Below are positions 49,099-58,890 of a stretch of 64,000 nucleotides of DNA, piece by piece. The stretch comes from an uncultured Pirellulaceae bacterium. GTDB taxonomy: Bacteria > Planctomycetota > Planctomycetia > Pirellulales > Pirellulaceae. A program made the position numbers and the translations under genes. The DNA is taken from positions 186,001 to 250,000 of the forward strand of contig CALKGE010000011.1 in NCBI GenBank assembly GCA_938084685.1, in the 5' to 3' direction. Below the pieces are notes generated by a model, which was given only the letters and a program-made list of their open reading frames with translations, was not told where the DNA came from and made no database searches. Positions within the stretch are counted from its first letter, which is position 1, and each line of letters starts with the position of its first letter.

Positions 49099-49782
49099 TT
49101 ATGATTTAGAGTCGCGATTAACCACGGTAAAGGCCAACTGTTCCAGTTCCATGGCCAAATCCACTCCGATAACTCGAACCTGAGAGGGAACGTTGATAGT
49201 AACCGGAGCAAAGTTCAGAATCCCTTCGATTCCTACTTCTACAACCAGATCCACCACCGCCTGAGCTGCATGCGAGGGCACGGAAATCGCCGCTAAACGG
49301 ATGCTCTGCGCCTTGACCACTTCAGCCAAATCCTGGATGTGATAGACATCCACACCTTCGACCTTGAAACCAATGACATCGTCATCCACATCAAAGGCTG
49401 CCACTATCTGAAATCCCTGCTCATGGAATCCTTTGTAACGCAACAGAGCGCGACCAAGGTTACCGATTCCGATCAGAGCCACATTCCAGGTGGTATTGGT
49501 TCCCATGATGTTTTTGATGGCGTCCACCAGTTCCTGGCAGCGATAACCAACGCCCGGATGCCCGAACTGCCCGAAATGCGCCAGATCTTTACGAACCTGA
49601 GCATCAGTGACTCCGAGCAACTTTCCCAATTCCGTACTGTTGGTCGTCTCTTTGCCATCACGAATCAGATGTTGCACTTCGCGCAGATACAGACTCAGTC
49701 TCCCCACCACTGCCTTGGGAATAACCAACTCGCCCTGATCATTGAATAGTCTGGATTTGGGTTCTGACATTCGTGAATTCAA
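49099..49782 (-). CDS. rex: Redox-sensing transcriptional repressor Rex
   Basis: SSTELGKLLGVTDAQVRKDLAHFGQFGHPGVGY-like winged helix and ALIGIGNLGRALLRYKGF Rossmann motif. Confidence 0.95.
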   Translation of the reverse strand: MNSRMSEPKSRLFNDQGELVIPKAVVGRLSLYLREVQHLIRDGKETTNSTELGKLLGVTDAQVRKDLAHFGQFGHPGVGYRCQELVDAIKNIMGTNTTWNVALIGIGNLGRALLRYKGFHEQGFQIVAAFDVDDDVIGFKVEGVDVYHIQDLAEVVKAQSIRLAAISVPSHAAQAVVDLVVEVGIEGILNFAPVTINVPSQVRVIGVDLAMELEQLAFTVVNRDSKS

Positions 49783-50150
49783 ATAACGTGGAAAACATCT
49801 CTTGTTATTAGTTTTACAGGGAAATAAACAACCGTAGCAATCAATGGAAAGTAAAAGCCAGGATTTGCCCGCTGCTGTATTCGCTAATCGTTAAAGTTTA
49901 CCCAAACTGAAGGCCGACCTGTCAATGTGCTCGAAACATCTGCTAGCACCTAATAATTCGCATTTTGCCTAGTTAACCTCCCTCAAATTTAGGTGTAGGT
50001 GGTTTTGAATAGATGAAATCTACGCTCAAGGTAAAATATTCGGGATTCCGATAATTTTTTTACGGCCCCCGGTGTGCCAGCATGAAGAATTGCTTGGGGC
50101 GTTCAGGATGCAGCCGCTAACCGTACCGAAACCACTCGTCGGTTTGTTTC

Positions 50151-50171
50151 ACTTGATGGATCAAGTTTTTT
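50151..50171 (+). terminator. Terminator/attenuator-like hairpin in the YTV-gene leader
   Basis: ACTTGA-tgga-TCAAGT followed by T5; about 85 nt before the start codon. Confidence 0.45.
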
Positions 50172-50255
50172 GGCGCTTGGGTGAACTGAGTGACCAGAAA
50201 ATACCCAATTTAACTAATCCATACAGTGAACTTGGAATCACCGAAGGAGTACCCC

Positions 50256-51806
50256 ATGTTTAAATCACGTTGGAGCGTAACCAGTCTGGCAATTGCTATT
50301 TGCCTTTTCATGCTGGAGTCAGCTTCGGCCGGATATCTGGGCATTGCCAATTATCGCAACTGCGGAATCGCTGAACCGGAGACGATTTGTGAGTCCCAGG
50401 TACAGACGCATACCATCATGCGTACTCGTCGTCGCGTTGTCTTTGATCAACAGCAGTACACCTGTTACAAGACTGTTTACGATACTGTCGTCGACACCAA
50501 AGAGATCGATTGCGTCAAGTACGTCAATGAAACGAAGGTGCGTGATATCAATTACGAAGTGGCCCGGCGAGTCTATGAAACAAAGTATCGGACGGTTAAC
50601 TACACTACGACCCGCCCCGTATGGGAAACCAAACAGCGTGTCATTAACTACACGCAGCGCCGCCCTGTATGGGTAACCAAAACGAAGCAGATTCCCTACT
50701 TCGTTATCAAACCGGTCGTGGAAACCAAACAGCGAGTCATCAACTACTCGGTCACCAAACCGGTATATGAAACAAAAACTCGTACTCATACCTGGAACGT
50801 TACTCGTCCTGTCTGGGAAACCAAACAAAAGACTATCAATTACACCGTTCCCAAAACGGTATGGGAAACCAAACAACGGGTCATTAATTACACCGTTCGC
50901 AAACCGGTTTATGAAACCAAAACGCGTACCGTCACGCAGGTCGTACGAAAACCTGTCCATTACACAAAGACGGTTCAAATCAAATCTGGCCACTGGGAAA
51001 CCGAGATCATCGAGTGCCCTGGTCCGATCCGCCGCCGAGTGGTACGTACGCCTGGATGCTGGACGTGGGATCCGACATGCTGTCGTCGAATCTGGGTACC
51101 CGGTTCGTGTGAGATCGTTGAAATACAATGTCCTCCTCGACAGATTTGCAAACGAGTCTGGGTGCCGGAAATCTGCACCAAGGAGATCCCGTGTGTTAAA
51201 TACGTCAAAGAAACCGTGCAGAAGCAGGTACCTTATACGAGTTGCCGCTGGGTGAATGAGCCCAAGCAAAAGGTATGTACGTACCGTGTTTGCAAAGTTG
51301 TTCCCGAAACGAAACAACGGGTTGTGAATTACCGCACATGTCGGATGGTAACAGAGACTAAATCTCGTGAAGTGCCCTACACCGTTTGTAAACTGGTCAA
51401 GGAAAATAAACAGCGCACAGTAAACTACCGTACGTGCCGATTGGTGCGAGAACAGAAAGTCCGCAACTGCAGTTACAAAGCACTGCAGATCGTAGCTGAA
51501 ACGAAACAACGCGTCGTCAATTACCGACAATGCCGGCTGGTGAAGGAAACCAAAACAAAGCAGGTTCCTTATCAGGAGTGCAAAGTCGTAAAAGAAACCA
51601 AAACGCGGCAGGAATGCTACACCGTACGAAAACCGGTCAAGTACACCAGGACGATTCAAGTCTGCAAACGAGTGCCACGTCAGGTTCCCTACACCGTTAC
51701 TCGATGTGTTCCACGTGTGATTTGTGAACAGTATCCGGTGACTGTTTGCACGCCCAATCCATGCGGACTGCTACGACGAAGTTTATTGAGAAACTGCTGC
51801 TTCTAG
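50256..51806 (+). CDS. YTV-type repetitive cysteine-containing exported protein (putative planctomycete cell-wall/envelope protein)
   Basis: Many repeats of ETKQRVINYTVRKPVYETKTR type; cysteine-rich C-terminal half; signal peptide. Confidence 0.88.
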   Translation: MFKSRWSVTSLAIAICLFMLESASAGYLGIANYRNCGIAEPETICESQVQTHTIMRTRRRVVFDQQQYTCYKTVYDTVVDTKEIDCVKYVNETKVRDINYEVARRVYETKYRTVNYTTTRPVWETKQRVINYTQRRPVWVTKTKQIPYFVIKPVVETKQRVINYSVTKPVYETKTRTHTWNVTRPVWETKQKTINYTVPKTVWETKQRVINYTVRKPVYETKTRTVTQVVRKPVHYTKTVQIKSGHWETEIIECPGPIRRRVVRTPGCWTWDPTCCRRIWVPGSCEIVEIQCPPRQICKRVWVPEICTKEIPCVKYVKETVQKQVPYTSCRWVNEPKQKVCTYRVCKVVPETKQRVVNYRTCRMVTETKSREVPYTVCKLVKENKQRTVNYRTCRLVREQKVRNCSYKALQIVAETKQRVVNYRQCRLVKETKTKQVPYQECKVVKETKTRQECYTVRKPVKYTRTIQVCKRVPRQVPYTVTRCVPRVICEQYPVTVCTPNPCGLLRRSLLRNCCF

Positions 51807-51907
51807 GCGACTTCACGAGGTCAAACTCAGAGAGTACTGGCAACAGCTATCGAAAATCAGGGGTACGCTCGTTCATCGCGAGGTACCCCTTTTTGCGTGG
51901 TACAGAA

Positions 51908-52762
51908 TCAACCTTCGGGAAGCTCGTCACACGATAACTGCTCAGTTATTCGTTCAATGGTACGCACCGCTCTCTCCGCTCTCTGGCGGTACAAAACGCT
52001 CAGATAGATCAAAGCCACAAAGTCGTACAAGGCGTGACTGACTGCGGCTGGGAGTACAGAACCTGTCAGCTCCATGACGTAACCAAAGTAAATGGAGATC
52101 ACAAACGTAATAACAAAGTAGGTTCGTGACAGCGCATGACAAAAACCGAAAATCAGTGAGACGATCAGAATGGCCGGCCAGATACCCGACTCCGGGGATA
52201 GCATTGACTTGAACAGCTGTTGGAGAAAGCCTCGAAAGAACCACTCTTCCCCGAAACCGGCTCCAACTGAGATCAGCAACAAGCCCCACACGGGGATGCC
52301 GTTCAAAACCGGCATAAGCTTCGTGAGGACAAGTTCACGTAAATCACGTAACGGTTTCCAATGCGGACTACAGAGCTCGCTTCCGACAAACAAAGCCAGC
52401 AGTGGGATCGTCGCCATAAGCCCATAAACAGTGCCTGAAATCCAGGTGTCCTCCCCCAGCAATTGTCCTGATACATCGCCAGCCCGGGGAAGATGGCAGA
52501 GATAGATGAGCAGAATTGCAAGAGGAATCAAAGCAAACTCGAACACCAGAAACTTCGTCAGTACGGATTGCCACGAGCCCCCATGGCTGACAACCAGCTC
52601 AGCCATCGGCTCGCCGGGATTCGTGGACGGTACACTTGCCTGCTGATTGGAATCGTTAGCCTGAGCCCCACTGAAGGACTCGTCGGCACAGCCGGTTTTT
52701 GCCGCCGGAACTGAAGTTTCCTCAGGATTCTGGTCTGACGGATGCTCTGTTTCTTCCTGCAA
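51908..52762 (-). CDS. CPBP-family intramembrane metalloprotease (CAAX protease-like)
   Basis: GAGFGEEWFFRGFLQQLF, FGFCHALSR, VSHALYDFVAL motifs in a polytopic protein. Confidence 0.92.
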   Translation of the reverse strand: MQEETEHPSDQNPEETSVPAAKTGCADESFSGAQANDSNQQASVPSTNPGEPMAELVVSHGGSWQSVLTKFLVFEFALIPLAILLIYLCHLPRAGDVSGQLLGEDTWISGTVYGLMATIPLLALFVGSELCSPHWKPLRDLRELVLTKLMPVLNGIPVWGLLLISVGAGFGEEWFFRGFLQQLFKSMLSPESGIWPAILIVSLIFGFCHALSRTYFVITFVISIYFGYVMELTGSVLPAAVSHALYDFVALIYLSVLYRQRAERAVRTIERITEQLSCDELPEG

Positions 52763-53192
52763 TGCTCACCTCTAAATAAAACATACTATTTGATTAGAAT
52801 ATCTGGTCAGCACCACCCAAATGGTGGTACTTTTACTAAGAATCACCTCAGGTATACCTATTTCAATCAAACAAACCCCCATTATGGGTGGATCTATTGA
52901 TTGACACTCCCCAAACCTCGTTGGTAGATTTACCTACTTATGTTTACGCCACAAATTGCACCTAGATGCCCTCAATTCTCTAACTAATTGAGACTAGCCA
53001 GGAGCCTGATCGGGGCTACTTTGAGGGAAAGCAATGCCAGGGTGCTCAGCGGCATAATCAGCAATATAACGGAAAATCAAGCTATTCACAGCAAAGTGCT
53101 TTCCAGCCATATATCTGGAATCCAGTTTGCTCAGCACATATTGAAACGAGCCTTGTCGACGGTTCAAAACCCCAATAGGACAGATTGAAAAC

Positions 53193-55838
53193 ATGGCAAA
53201 AAAGACTGCTAAAATGACTTACTACTTCGGTAAAACAAAAACCGAAGGCCGAGGTGCTGGAAAAGAGATTCTCGGCGGAAAAGGCCTCAACCTTGCTGAA
53301 ATGACCGGTATTGGCCTGCCAGTGCCTCCCGGATTCACCATTACCACTGTCGTCTGTGATCAGTACTACAAGCTGGGGAAAAAACTTCCAGCCTCGTTGA
53401 TGGATGATGTCGCCAAGAACATCCGTACCCTTGAACGGGAACTTAAAAAGGGGTTTGGTGATGCCAAGAATCCCCTGCTGGTCTCCGTTCGCAGTGGGGC
53501 AGCGGTTTCCATGCCGGGCATGATGAATACGATTCTGAACCTGGGTTTGACCGACGTATCTGTCGAGGGGTTGGCTACAGCAACTTCTAATCGCCGTTTT
53601 GCTTATGACGCTTACCGCCGTCTGATCAACATGTTTGGCGATGTGGTCATGGGCATTGATCACCATCACTTTGAAGAAGCATTCGATAAAATCAAAAAGA
53701 AATACAAGGCAGCGGAAGATACCGACGTACCTGAAGAAGGATTGGTCGAGTTAGTCACTGCCTATAAAGCTGTCTACAAGAAACACACACGTTCAGCATT
53801 TCCTCAGAACCCGATTGATCAGCTTCGACTCGCTGTGGAAGCTGTCTTTGGCAGCTGGAACACCACACGTGCTGTTCGCTACCGCGAAGTGGAAGGCATT
53901 CGTGGATTGCTCGGTACTGCTGTCAACGTTCAGGCGATGGCCTACGGCAACATGGGGGAAGACTCTGGAACAGGTGTTGCATTCACGCGAAACCCATCGA
54001 CTGGAAAGAACGTCTTCTACGGTGAATTCCTGATCAACGCTCAGGGTGAAGACGTGGTGGCCGGGATTCGAACTCCGCAACCTGTCGTCGAAATGCGGAA
54101 ATGGAATAAAGCGGTTTACAAACAGCTGCTGGAAATCAAGGACATTCTGGAAAACCATTATCGTGATATGCAGGATATCGAATTCACGATTGAAAAGGGA
54201 AATCTCTTCATGCTGCAGACCCGTACCGGTAAGCGAACTGGTGCCGCGGCTGTGAAGATTGCCTGTGACATGGTGAGAGAGAAGTTCATCGATGAAAAGG
54301 AAGCATTGCTGCGAATCCCAGCAGACGCTTTGACTCAGCTCCTGCTCCCCAGTTTCACTCCAGCGGGCAAAGCCTCAGCCGACGTCCTGACGCAGGGGCT
54401 ACCTGCCTCTCCTGGAGCGTCTGTCGGATATCCGGCCTTCACCGCAGACGAAGCTGTTGAACGTACAGCCAAAGGTGAGAAGGTCATTCTGGTACGAAAA
54501 GAAACCAGTCCGGAAGATGTCGACGGTATGCATAGTGCCGCCGGAATTCTGACAAGTACAGGTGGAATGACCAGTCATGCCGCCGTGGTCGCTCGTGGTT
54601 GGGGCCGTTGCTGTGTCGCCGGTGCTGGTGAAGTTAATATCAACGAAAAAAGTCGCAGCTTCACCGTCAATGGTCGCAAGTTCACGCATAAGAGCCTCAT
54701 CAGTATCGATGGTTCCACAGGTGAAGTTATGGCCGGTTCGGTAGAAACCTCGACGCCAACGCTTTCGGGAGACTTTTCCAAAGTGATGCGTTGGGCCGAC
54801 AAATACCGTCGACTGGATGTGCGGACCAACGCCGACTCACCTGCCGACGCCAAACGAGCTCGTGACTTTGGTGCCCAGGGAATCGGTCTCTGCCGTACAG
54901 AGCACATGTTCTTTGAAGGTGACCGCATTACCGCCATGCGAGAGATGATTCTTTCTGAAACCGAGAAAGATCGACGCAAGGCTTTGAAAAAGCTGTTACC
55001 CTTCCAGCGGAAGGACTTTGAAGGTATCTTCACAGCCATGAAGGGACTGCCTGTCACCATTCGCCTGCTTGATCCCCCACTGCATGAATTCGTTCCACAT
55101 GATGAAAAGAGTCAGAAAGAGCTGGCGCGTACGATGGGTATCTCACCAGCAGTTGTAAAAGCCCGAGTCGAACAGTTACACGAATTCAATCCCATGTTGG
55201 GGCATCGTGGTTGCCGTCTGAGTATTACTTATCCAGAGATACTCGAAATGCAGGTCACAGCGATCGTGGAAGCCGTGATTCGGTGCAAAAAGAAACGCAT
55301 CAATGCGATCGCTGAAATCATGATTCCGCTGATCGGTACTGCCGCCGAACTGAAACTGCTCAAAGGCAAAGTTCAAGAAACAATCGACGCAGTGAAAGCT
55401 CGGCGCAAATACACTGGCAAACTGAATATCCTGATCGGTACGATGATTGAAATTCCTCGTGCCGCGTTGACTGCAGACGAAGTTGCTGAACATGCTGAAT
55501 TCTTCAGCTTCGGCACCAACGACCTGACTCAGATGACGTTTGGATACAGCCGTGACGATATCAACAGTTTCCTGCCGGACTACCTGTCCCAGGAAATCCT
55601 GCCTGTTGACCCATTCCAATCACTCGACACAACCGGCGTTGGCCAACTTGTCGATATGGGAGTCAGCAAAGGACGTTCCGTTCGCAAGGGACTCAAAGTA
55701 GGTATCTGTGGTGAACATGGTGGCGATCCAGCTTCGATCCAATTCTGCAATGAAGTCGGATTGGACTACGTAAGCTGCTCACCATTCCGAGTACCAATCG
55801 CTCGGCTGGCAGCGGCTCAGGCCGAAATCAGTAAGTAA
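53193..55838 (+). CDS. ppdK: Pyruvate, phosphate dikinase
   Basis: LGGKGLNLAEMTGIGLPVPPGFTITT, GMTSHAAVVARGWGRCCVAG phosphohistidine site, GLCRTEHMFF, SFGTNDLTQMTFGYSRDD. Confidence 0.98.
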   Translation: MAKKTAKMTYYFGKTKTEGRGAGKEILGGKGLNLAEMTGIGLPVPPGFTITTVVCDQYYKLGKKLPASLMDDVAKNIRTLERELKKGFGDAKNPLLVSVRSGAAVSMPGMMNTILNLGLTDVSVEGLATATSNRRFAYDAYRRLINMFGDVVMGIDHHHFEEAFDKIKKKYKAAEDTDVPEEGLVELVTAYKAVYKKHTRSAFPQNPIDQLRLAVEAVFGSWNTTRAVRYREVEGIRGLLGTAVNVQAMAYGNMGEDSGTGVAFTRNPSTGKNVFYGEFLINAQGEDVVAGIRTPQPVVEMRKWNKAVYKQLLEIKDILENHYRDMQDIEFTIEKGNLFMLQTRTGKRTGAAAVKIACDMVREKFIDEKEALLRIPADALTQLLLPSFTPAGKASADVLTQGLPASPGASVGYPAFTADEAVERTAKGEKVILVRKETSPEDVDGMHSAAGILTSTGGMTSHAAVVARGWGRCCVAGAGEVNINEKSRSFTVNGRKFTHKSLISIDGSTGEVMAGSVETSTPTLSGDFSKVMRWADKYRRLDVRTNADSPADAKRARDFGAQGIGLCRTEHMFFEGDRITAMREMILSETEKDRRKALKKLLPFQRKDFEGIFTAMKGLPVTIRLLDPPLHEFVPHDEKSQKELARTMGISPAVVKARVEQLHEFNPMLGHRGCRLSITYPEILEMQVTAIVEAVIRCKKKRINAIAEIMIPLIGTAAELKLLKGKVQETIDAVKARRKYTGKLNILIGTMIEIPRAALTADEVAEHAEFFSFGTNDLTQMTFGYSRDDINSFLPDYLSQEILPVDPFQSLDTTGVGQLVDMGVSKGRSVRKGLKVGICGEHGGDPASIQFCNEVGLDYVSCSPFRVPIARLAAAQAEISK

Positions 55839-55871
55839 TCGACTGGGCACTTCCCGCAGACTGACAGTACA

Positions 55872-55907
55872 CCCTCTTCAGATCATTTGATTTGAAGAGG
55901 GTTTTTT
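55872..55907 (+). terminator. Intrinsic terminator after ppdK
   Basis: CCCTCTTCAgatcatttgattTGAAGAGGG followed by TTTTTT. Confidence 0.93.
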
Positions 55908-56018
55908 ATTGGCAACAGGCTTAGCGTCATACCGCAAACTCATTCCACCGTTTAAACTACCAGTTGAAATTAATTAACTAGTGCTCCCCCACACTCGACA
56001 CAGTGGAGAAACAAAGTT

Positions 56019-56369
56019 GTGACAGATCTGAACGCAAAATATGACCAGGCCGAAGCGCTTAAACTCGAGGGCAAACTGGACGAAGCCATCGAAATCCTCA
56101 ACGGTATCCTTGCCGAGCAGCCCAATCACAGTATTTCACACTTTGCTCTGGCTGTACTCTACGGGAAAGTCGGACAGCATGATAAAGCGGTCGAGCACGG
56201 AGAAACCGCGGTCGATCTGGATCCAGCAGATCCCTTCAGCTATACGGCCATGAGTGTCACCTACCAACGAGCCTACGCTGGAACGGGTGACGAAAGCTAC
56301 ATCCAGAAAGCTGAATTTGCGATGGAAAAAAGCCGCCAGGTAAGCGAGCAGCAACGCATGGGTGGTTAA
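56019..56369 (+). CDS. Small TPR-repeat protein
   Basis: AEALKLEGKLDEAIEILNGILAEQPNHSISHFALAVLYGKVGQHDKAVEHGETAVDLDPADP. Confidence 0.88.
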   Translation: MTDLNAKYDQAEALKLEGKLDEAIEILNGILAEQPNHSISHFALAVLYGKVGQHDKAVEHGETAVDLDPADPFSYTAMSVTYQRAYAGTGDESYIQKAEFAMEKSRQVSEQQRMGG

Positions 56370-56408
56370 CGCATCCCAGTCCACCCCCTCACTCGACAGC
56401 CAGCAACT

Positions 56409-57293
56409 ATGACAGTTTCCCGACAGACAACCGGAGTTCCCGGACTGGATGACCTGCTCGGCGGCGGCCTGATTCCAGGCGCGCTTTCGGTCATCGTTGG
56501 CGCCACCGGCATCGGCAAAACTCAGATGGGTATCCACTACGCCCATGCCGGACTCGAGCAGGAAGGAAAGCACGGTGTCTTTTTTGACATGTGTTCACGG
56601 GGGGATTCACAAAATCACGCCAACTATGCTCGCCGTATGAAAAACTGGGAGCTGGAGTCCGCCGACATCGAGCCTCATATTGACTTCGATGCTTTTCTGT
56701 CCGGAGAAATGCGGCTGGGCGACATGATGCACATCTTTGATTACTCCGGTAAACGAGTTACCAAACGTGATTTGGATTGGGACCAATGGCATGATTGGCA
56801 GGCTCAGCTGAACAGTAAGCTCACTTGCGCCATCGCTTTTCTCTTTGGGAATTGCCTACGAGGGACGAAACGAGTGGTGGTGGATGGAGTCGAACCGGTA
56901 GGGCGGCCCAATGATTCCATACAGATCAATTTATTTGAGTACATCTACCACCAGATTCTGAGGAAAGATCCGGAATGGGTCGCTCGGGATCTGCTACGAG
57001 TCAAGTATCGTGAAAATGCCGACAAAGTCGCTCAACTCAAATATGACAGCACATCGCTTGGTTGCATGCTGCTCTACACCTCCCACGAAACAATGCTCGA
57101 CGATATGATCGCGCGCCCTCTCGAGGAAGGAGATACGCTGTCTAATGCCAACACGCTCATCTATATGGGAAAAATCCGTGACGGTATGAAAGTGCGTCGC
57201 GCGTTGTACATCGCCAAGCACCGTGGCAGTGCCTGCAGTGAAGATATTATCCCTTATCACATTGATGACTCAGGGATCGTTCTTGACGTTTGA
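56409..57293 (+). CDS. KaiC/RAD55-like RecA-superfamily ATPase, single domain
   Basis: TTGVPGLDDLLGGGLIPGALSVIVGATGIGKTQMGIHYA (KaiC-type N-terminus with Walker A). Confidence 0.87.
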   Translation: MTVSRQTTGVPGLDDLLGGGLIPGALSVIVGATGIGKTQMGIHYAHAGLEQEGKHGVFFDMCSRGDSQNHANYARRMKNWELESADIEPHIDFDAFLSGEMRLGDMMHIFDYSGKRVTKRDLDWDQWHDWQAQLNSKLTCAIAFLFGNCLRGTKRVVVDGVEPVGRPNDSIQINLFEYIYHQILRKDPEWVARDLLRVKYRENADKVAQLKYDSTSLGCMLLYTSHETMLDDMIARPLEEGDTLSNANTLIYMGKIRDGMKVRRALYIAKHRGSACSEDIIPYHIDDSGIVLDV

Positions 57294-57307
57294 ATTGGCA
57301 ACCTGGA

Positions 57308-58486
57308 CTACGAGGTCATGGTATGCCAGCTGGCAATCAAGTCCTCCGCCCCCTGCTCGACCTCCTCAAACGTAGTCATCCGTCCCACGCTCAAACGAAC
57401 GGTCCCCTGGGCGACGGATGCCTCAAGTCCTATGGCTTTCAAGGTGTCCGACAAAGTCGTCTCGCCGCTGTGGCAGGCAGCGCCTGTTGAAGCACAAACC
57501 GACGGCGTCGCGGCCAACAGCTCTGCTCCGATCACCTTTGGAAAATTTACACTGAGAGTGTTAGGAAGCCGACTCTGCCTGTCAGCATCAGGATCTTCAT
57601 GCGTCCCATTGACCGTTATTCCGGGAATCGCTGACTGCAATCTCGACAACAGTAAATCTCGTTTGCTCCGCAACTGATCAAAGTGGATTTCGCCCTGCTC
57701 TGTCAACAGACGGCAGGCTTCTCCCAACCCCACCCAATACGCCACATTCTCAGTCCCTGCCCGTACGCCACGTTCGTGTGAGGCGCCATGAATCAACGGC
57801 TCCAGTACAACTCCACTTCGAATATACAAAGCACCGACACCTTTGGGCGCATATAACTTGTGACCAGCCAGTGTCAGCAAGTCGACTCCCAGCTGCTGCA
57901 CGTCCACCGGAACTTTGCCCAGACTTTGCGCAGCATCGGTATGACAGAGCACATTCGCTTCGCGACACAACCTGGCGATTTCACGTATCGGCTGGATCGC
58001 TCCAATCTCGTTGTTAGCATGCATGATACTCACCAGCCGAGTATCCGGTCGCAACGCTCTCCGCACCTCATCCGCATCAATCATTCCCAGCGCGTCACAT
58101 CCGACTCGCGTCACCTCAACTCCTAATGATTCCAGATAGGCCGCCGGCTGTTGAATCGCTGGGTGCTCGAAACAGGAGATAATCAAATGCCCTCCAAGAA
58201 ACTGTTCACGATTGAGGAAGATTCCTTTGAGAACATGATTGTTGCTTTCACTGCCGCCTGAATTGAAAGTAATCTCGCCCGGCTCGGCATTGAGAAACAG
58301 AGCCACTTGCCGACGGGCTGTTTCAATCACAGAATCCAACTCTGTTCCTTTCACATGGCTACTCGACGGATTGCCAAACAATTCCCCAAAGTACGGCTGC
58401 ATCACTTTCGTAACTTCTGGCGCAATCGGAGTTGTCGCATTATTATCGAGGTAGGACAGCGGCATATCTTCATTCCATTCAATCAC
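57308..58486 (-). CDS. Cysteine desulfurase, NifS/IscS type
   Basis: YLDNNATTPIAPEV, SGGSESNNHVLKG, HTDAAQSLGKVPVDV, LTLAGHKLYAPKGVGALYIR, VCASTGAACHSGE. Confidence 0.94.
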   Translation of the reverse strand: MIEWNEDMPLSYLDNNATTPIAPEVTKVMQPYFGELFGNPSSSHVKGTELDSVIETARRQVALFLNAEPGEITFNSGGSESNNHVLKGIFLNREQFLGGHLIISCFEHPAIQQPAAYLESLGVEVTRVGCDALGMIDADEVRRALRPDTRLVSIMHANNEIGAIQPIREIARLCREANVLCHTDAAQSLGKVPVDVQQLGVDLLTLAGHKLYAPKGVGALYIRSGVVLEPLIHGASHERGVRAGTENVAYWVGLGEACRLLTEQGEIHFDQLRSKRDLLLSRLQSAIPGITVNGTHEDPDADRQSRLPNTLSVNFPKVIGAELLAATPSVCASTGAACHSGETTLSDTLKAIGLEASVAQGTVRLSVGRMTTFEEVEQGAEDLIASWHTMTS

Positions 58487-58690
58487 TTGGGGGACCGTTT
58501 CAGTATGTCAGTTTACTTCAGCGCGCTCAGCACTGCATCGCCCAAGGCCTGGCAAACCTTCCTCACAACAACCATGTCAGTCTGGGGGAAATAGGGGGAA
58601 TTCATGGGCATACTATGACCGATTAACAGGCATAACCCGCACAAGCCGATGTCACAGACAGGTACTAAAAGTAGTTTGAACCAGTTTGTT

Positions 58691-58846
58691 CATCGAGTTG
58701 AAGGGAAGCGGAGTGAAAAGCTCCCACCGTTCCCGCGACTGTAATGGGTGATGGTGAAACTCAAATGCCACTGTGATGCCGCACGGCGTTATGGGAAGGC
58801 GAGTTTCACCGCGAACGTCCCCTAAGTCAGGAGACCTGGCTCGATG
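58691..58846 (+). promoter_or_regulatory. Cobalamin (B12) riboswitch
   Basis: CATCGAG/CTCGATG closing stem, conserved GCGACTGTAAT, GCCACTG, GGGAAGGCGAG, AAGTCAGGAGACCTGGC elements; directly upstream of btuB. Confidence 0.95.
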
Positions 58847-58890
58847 CATTGTAAAGAGAAAGCGGTCACGGGATATGACTGTAATAAATT

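Noticed and set aside
50319-51659. 446-aa minus-strand ORF opposite the YTV gene
   Set aside because: Shadow ORF produced by the repetitive, biased codon pattern of the plus-strand gene; F/R/N-rich, no recognisable domain, and the plus strand has a signal peptide and known repeat family.
51908-52762. Bacteriocin/immunity or phage-defence role for the CPBP protease
   Set aside because: No bacteriocin, toxin or defence gene nearby; CPBP proteases are common housekeeping or unknown-function genes.
56409-57293. Circadian clock locus
   Set aside because: Only a single-domain KaiC-like ATPase, with no kaiA or kaiB; KaiC-like ATPases are widespread without clock function.
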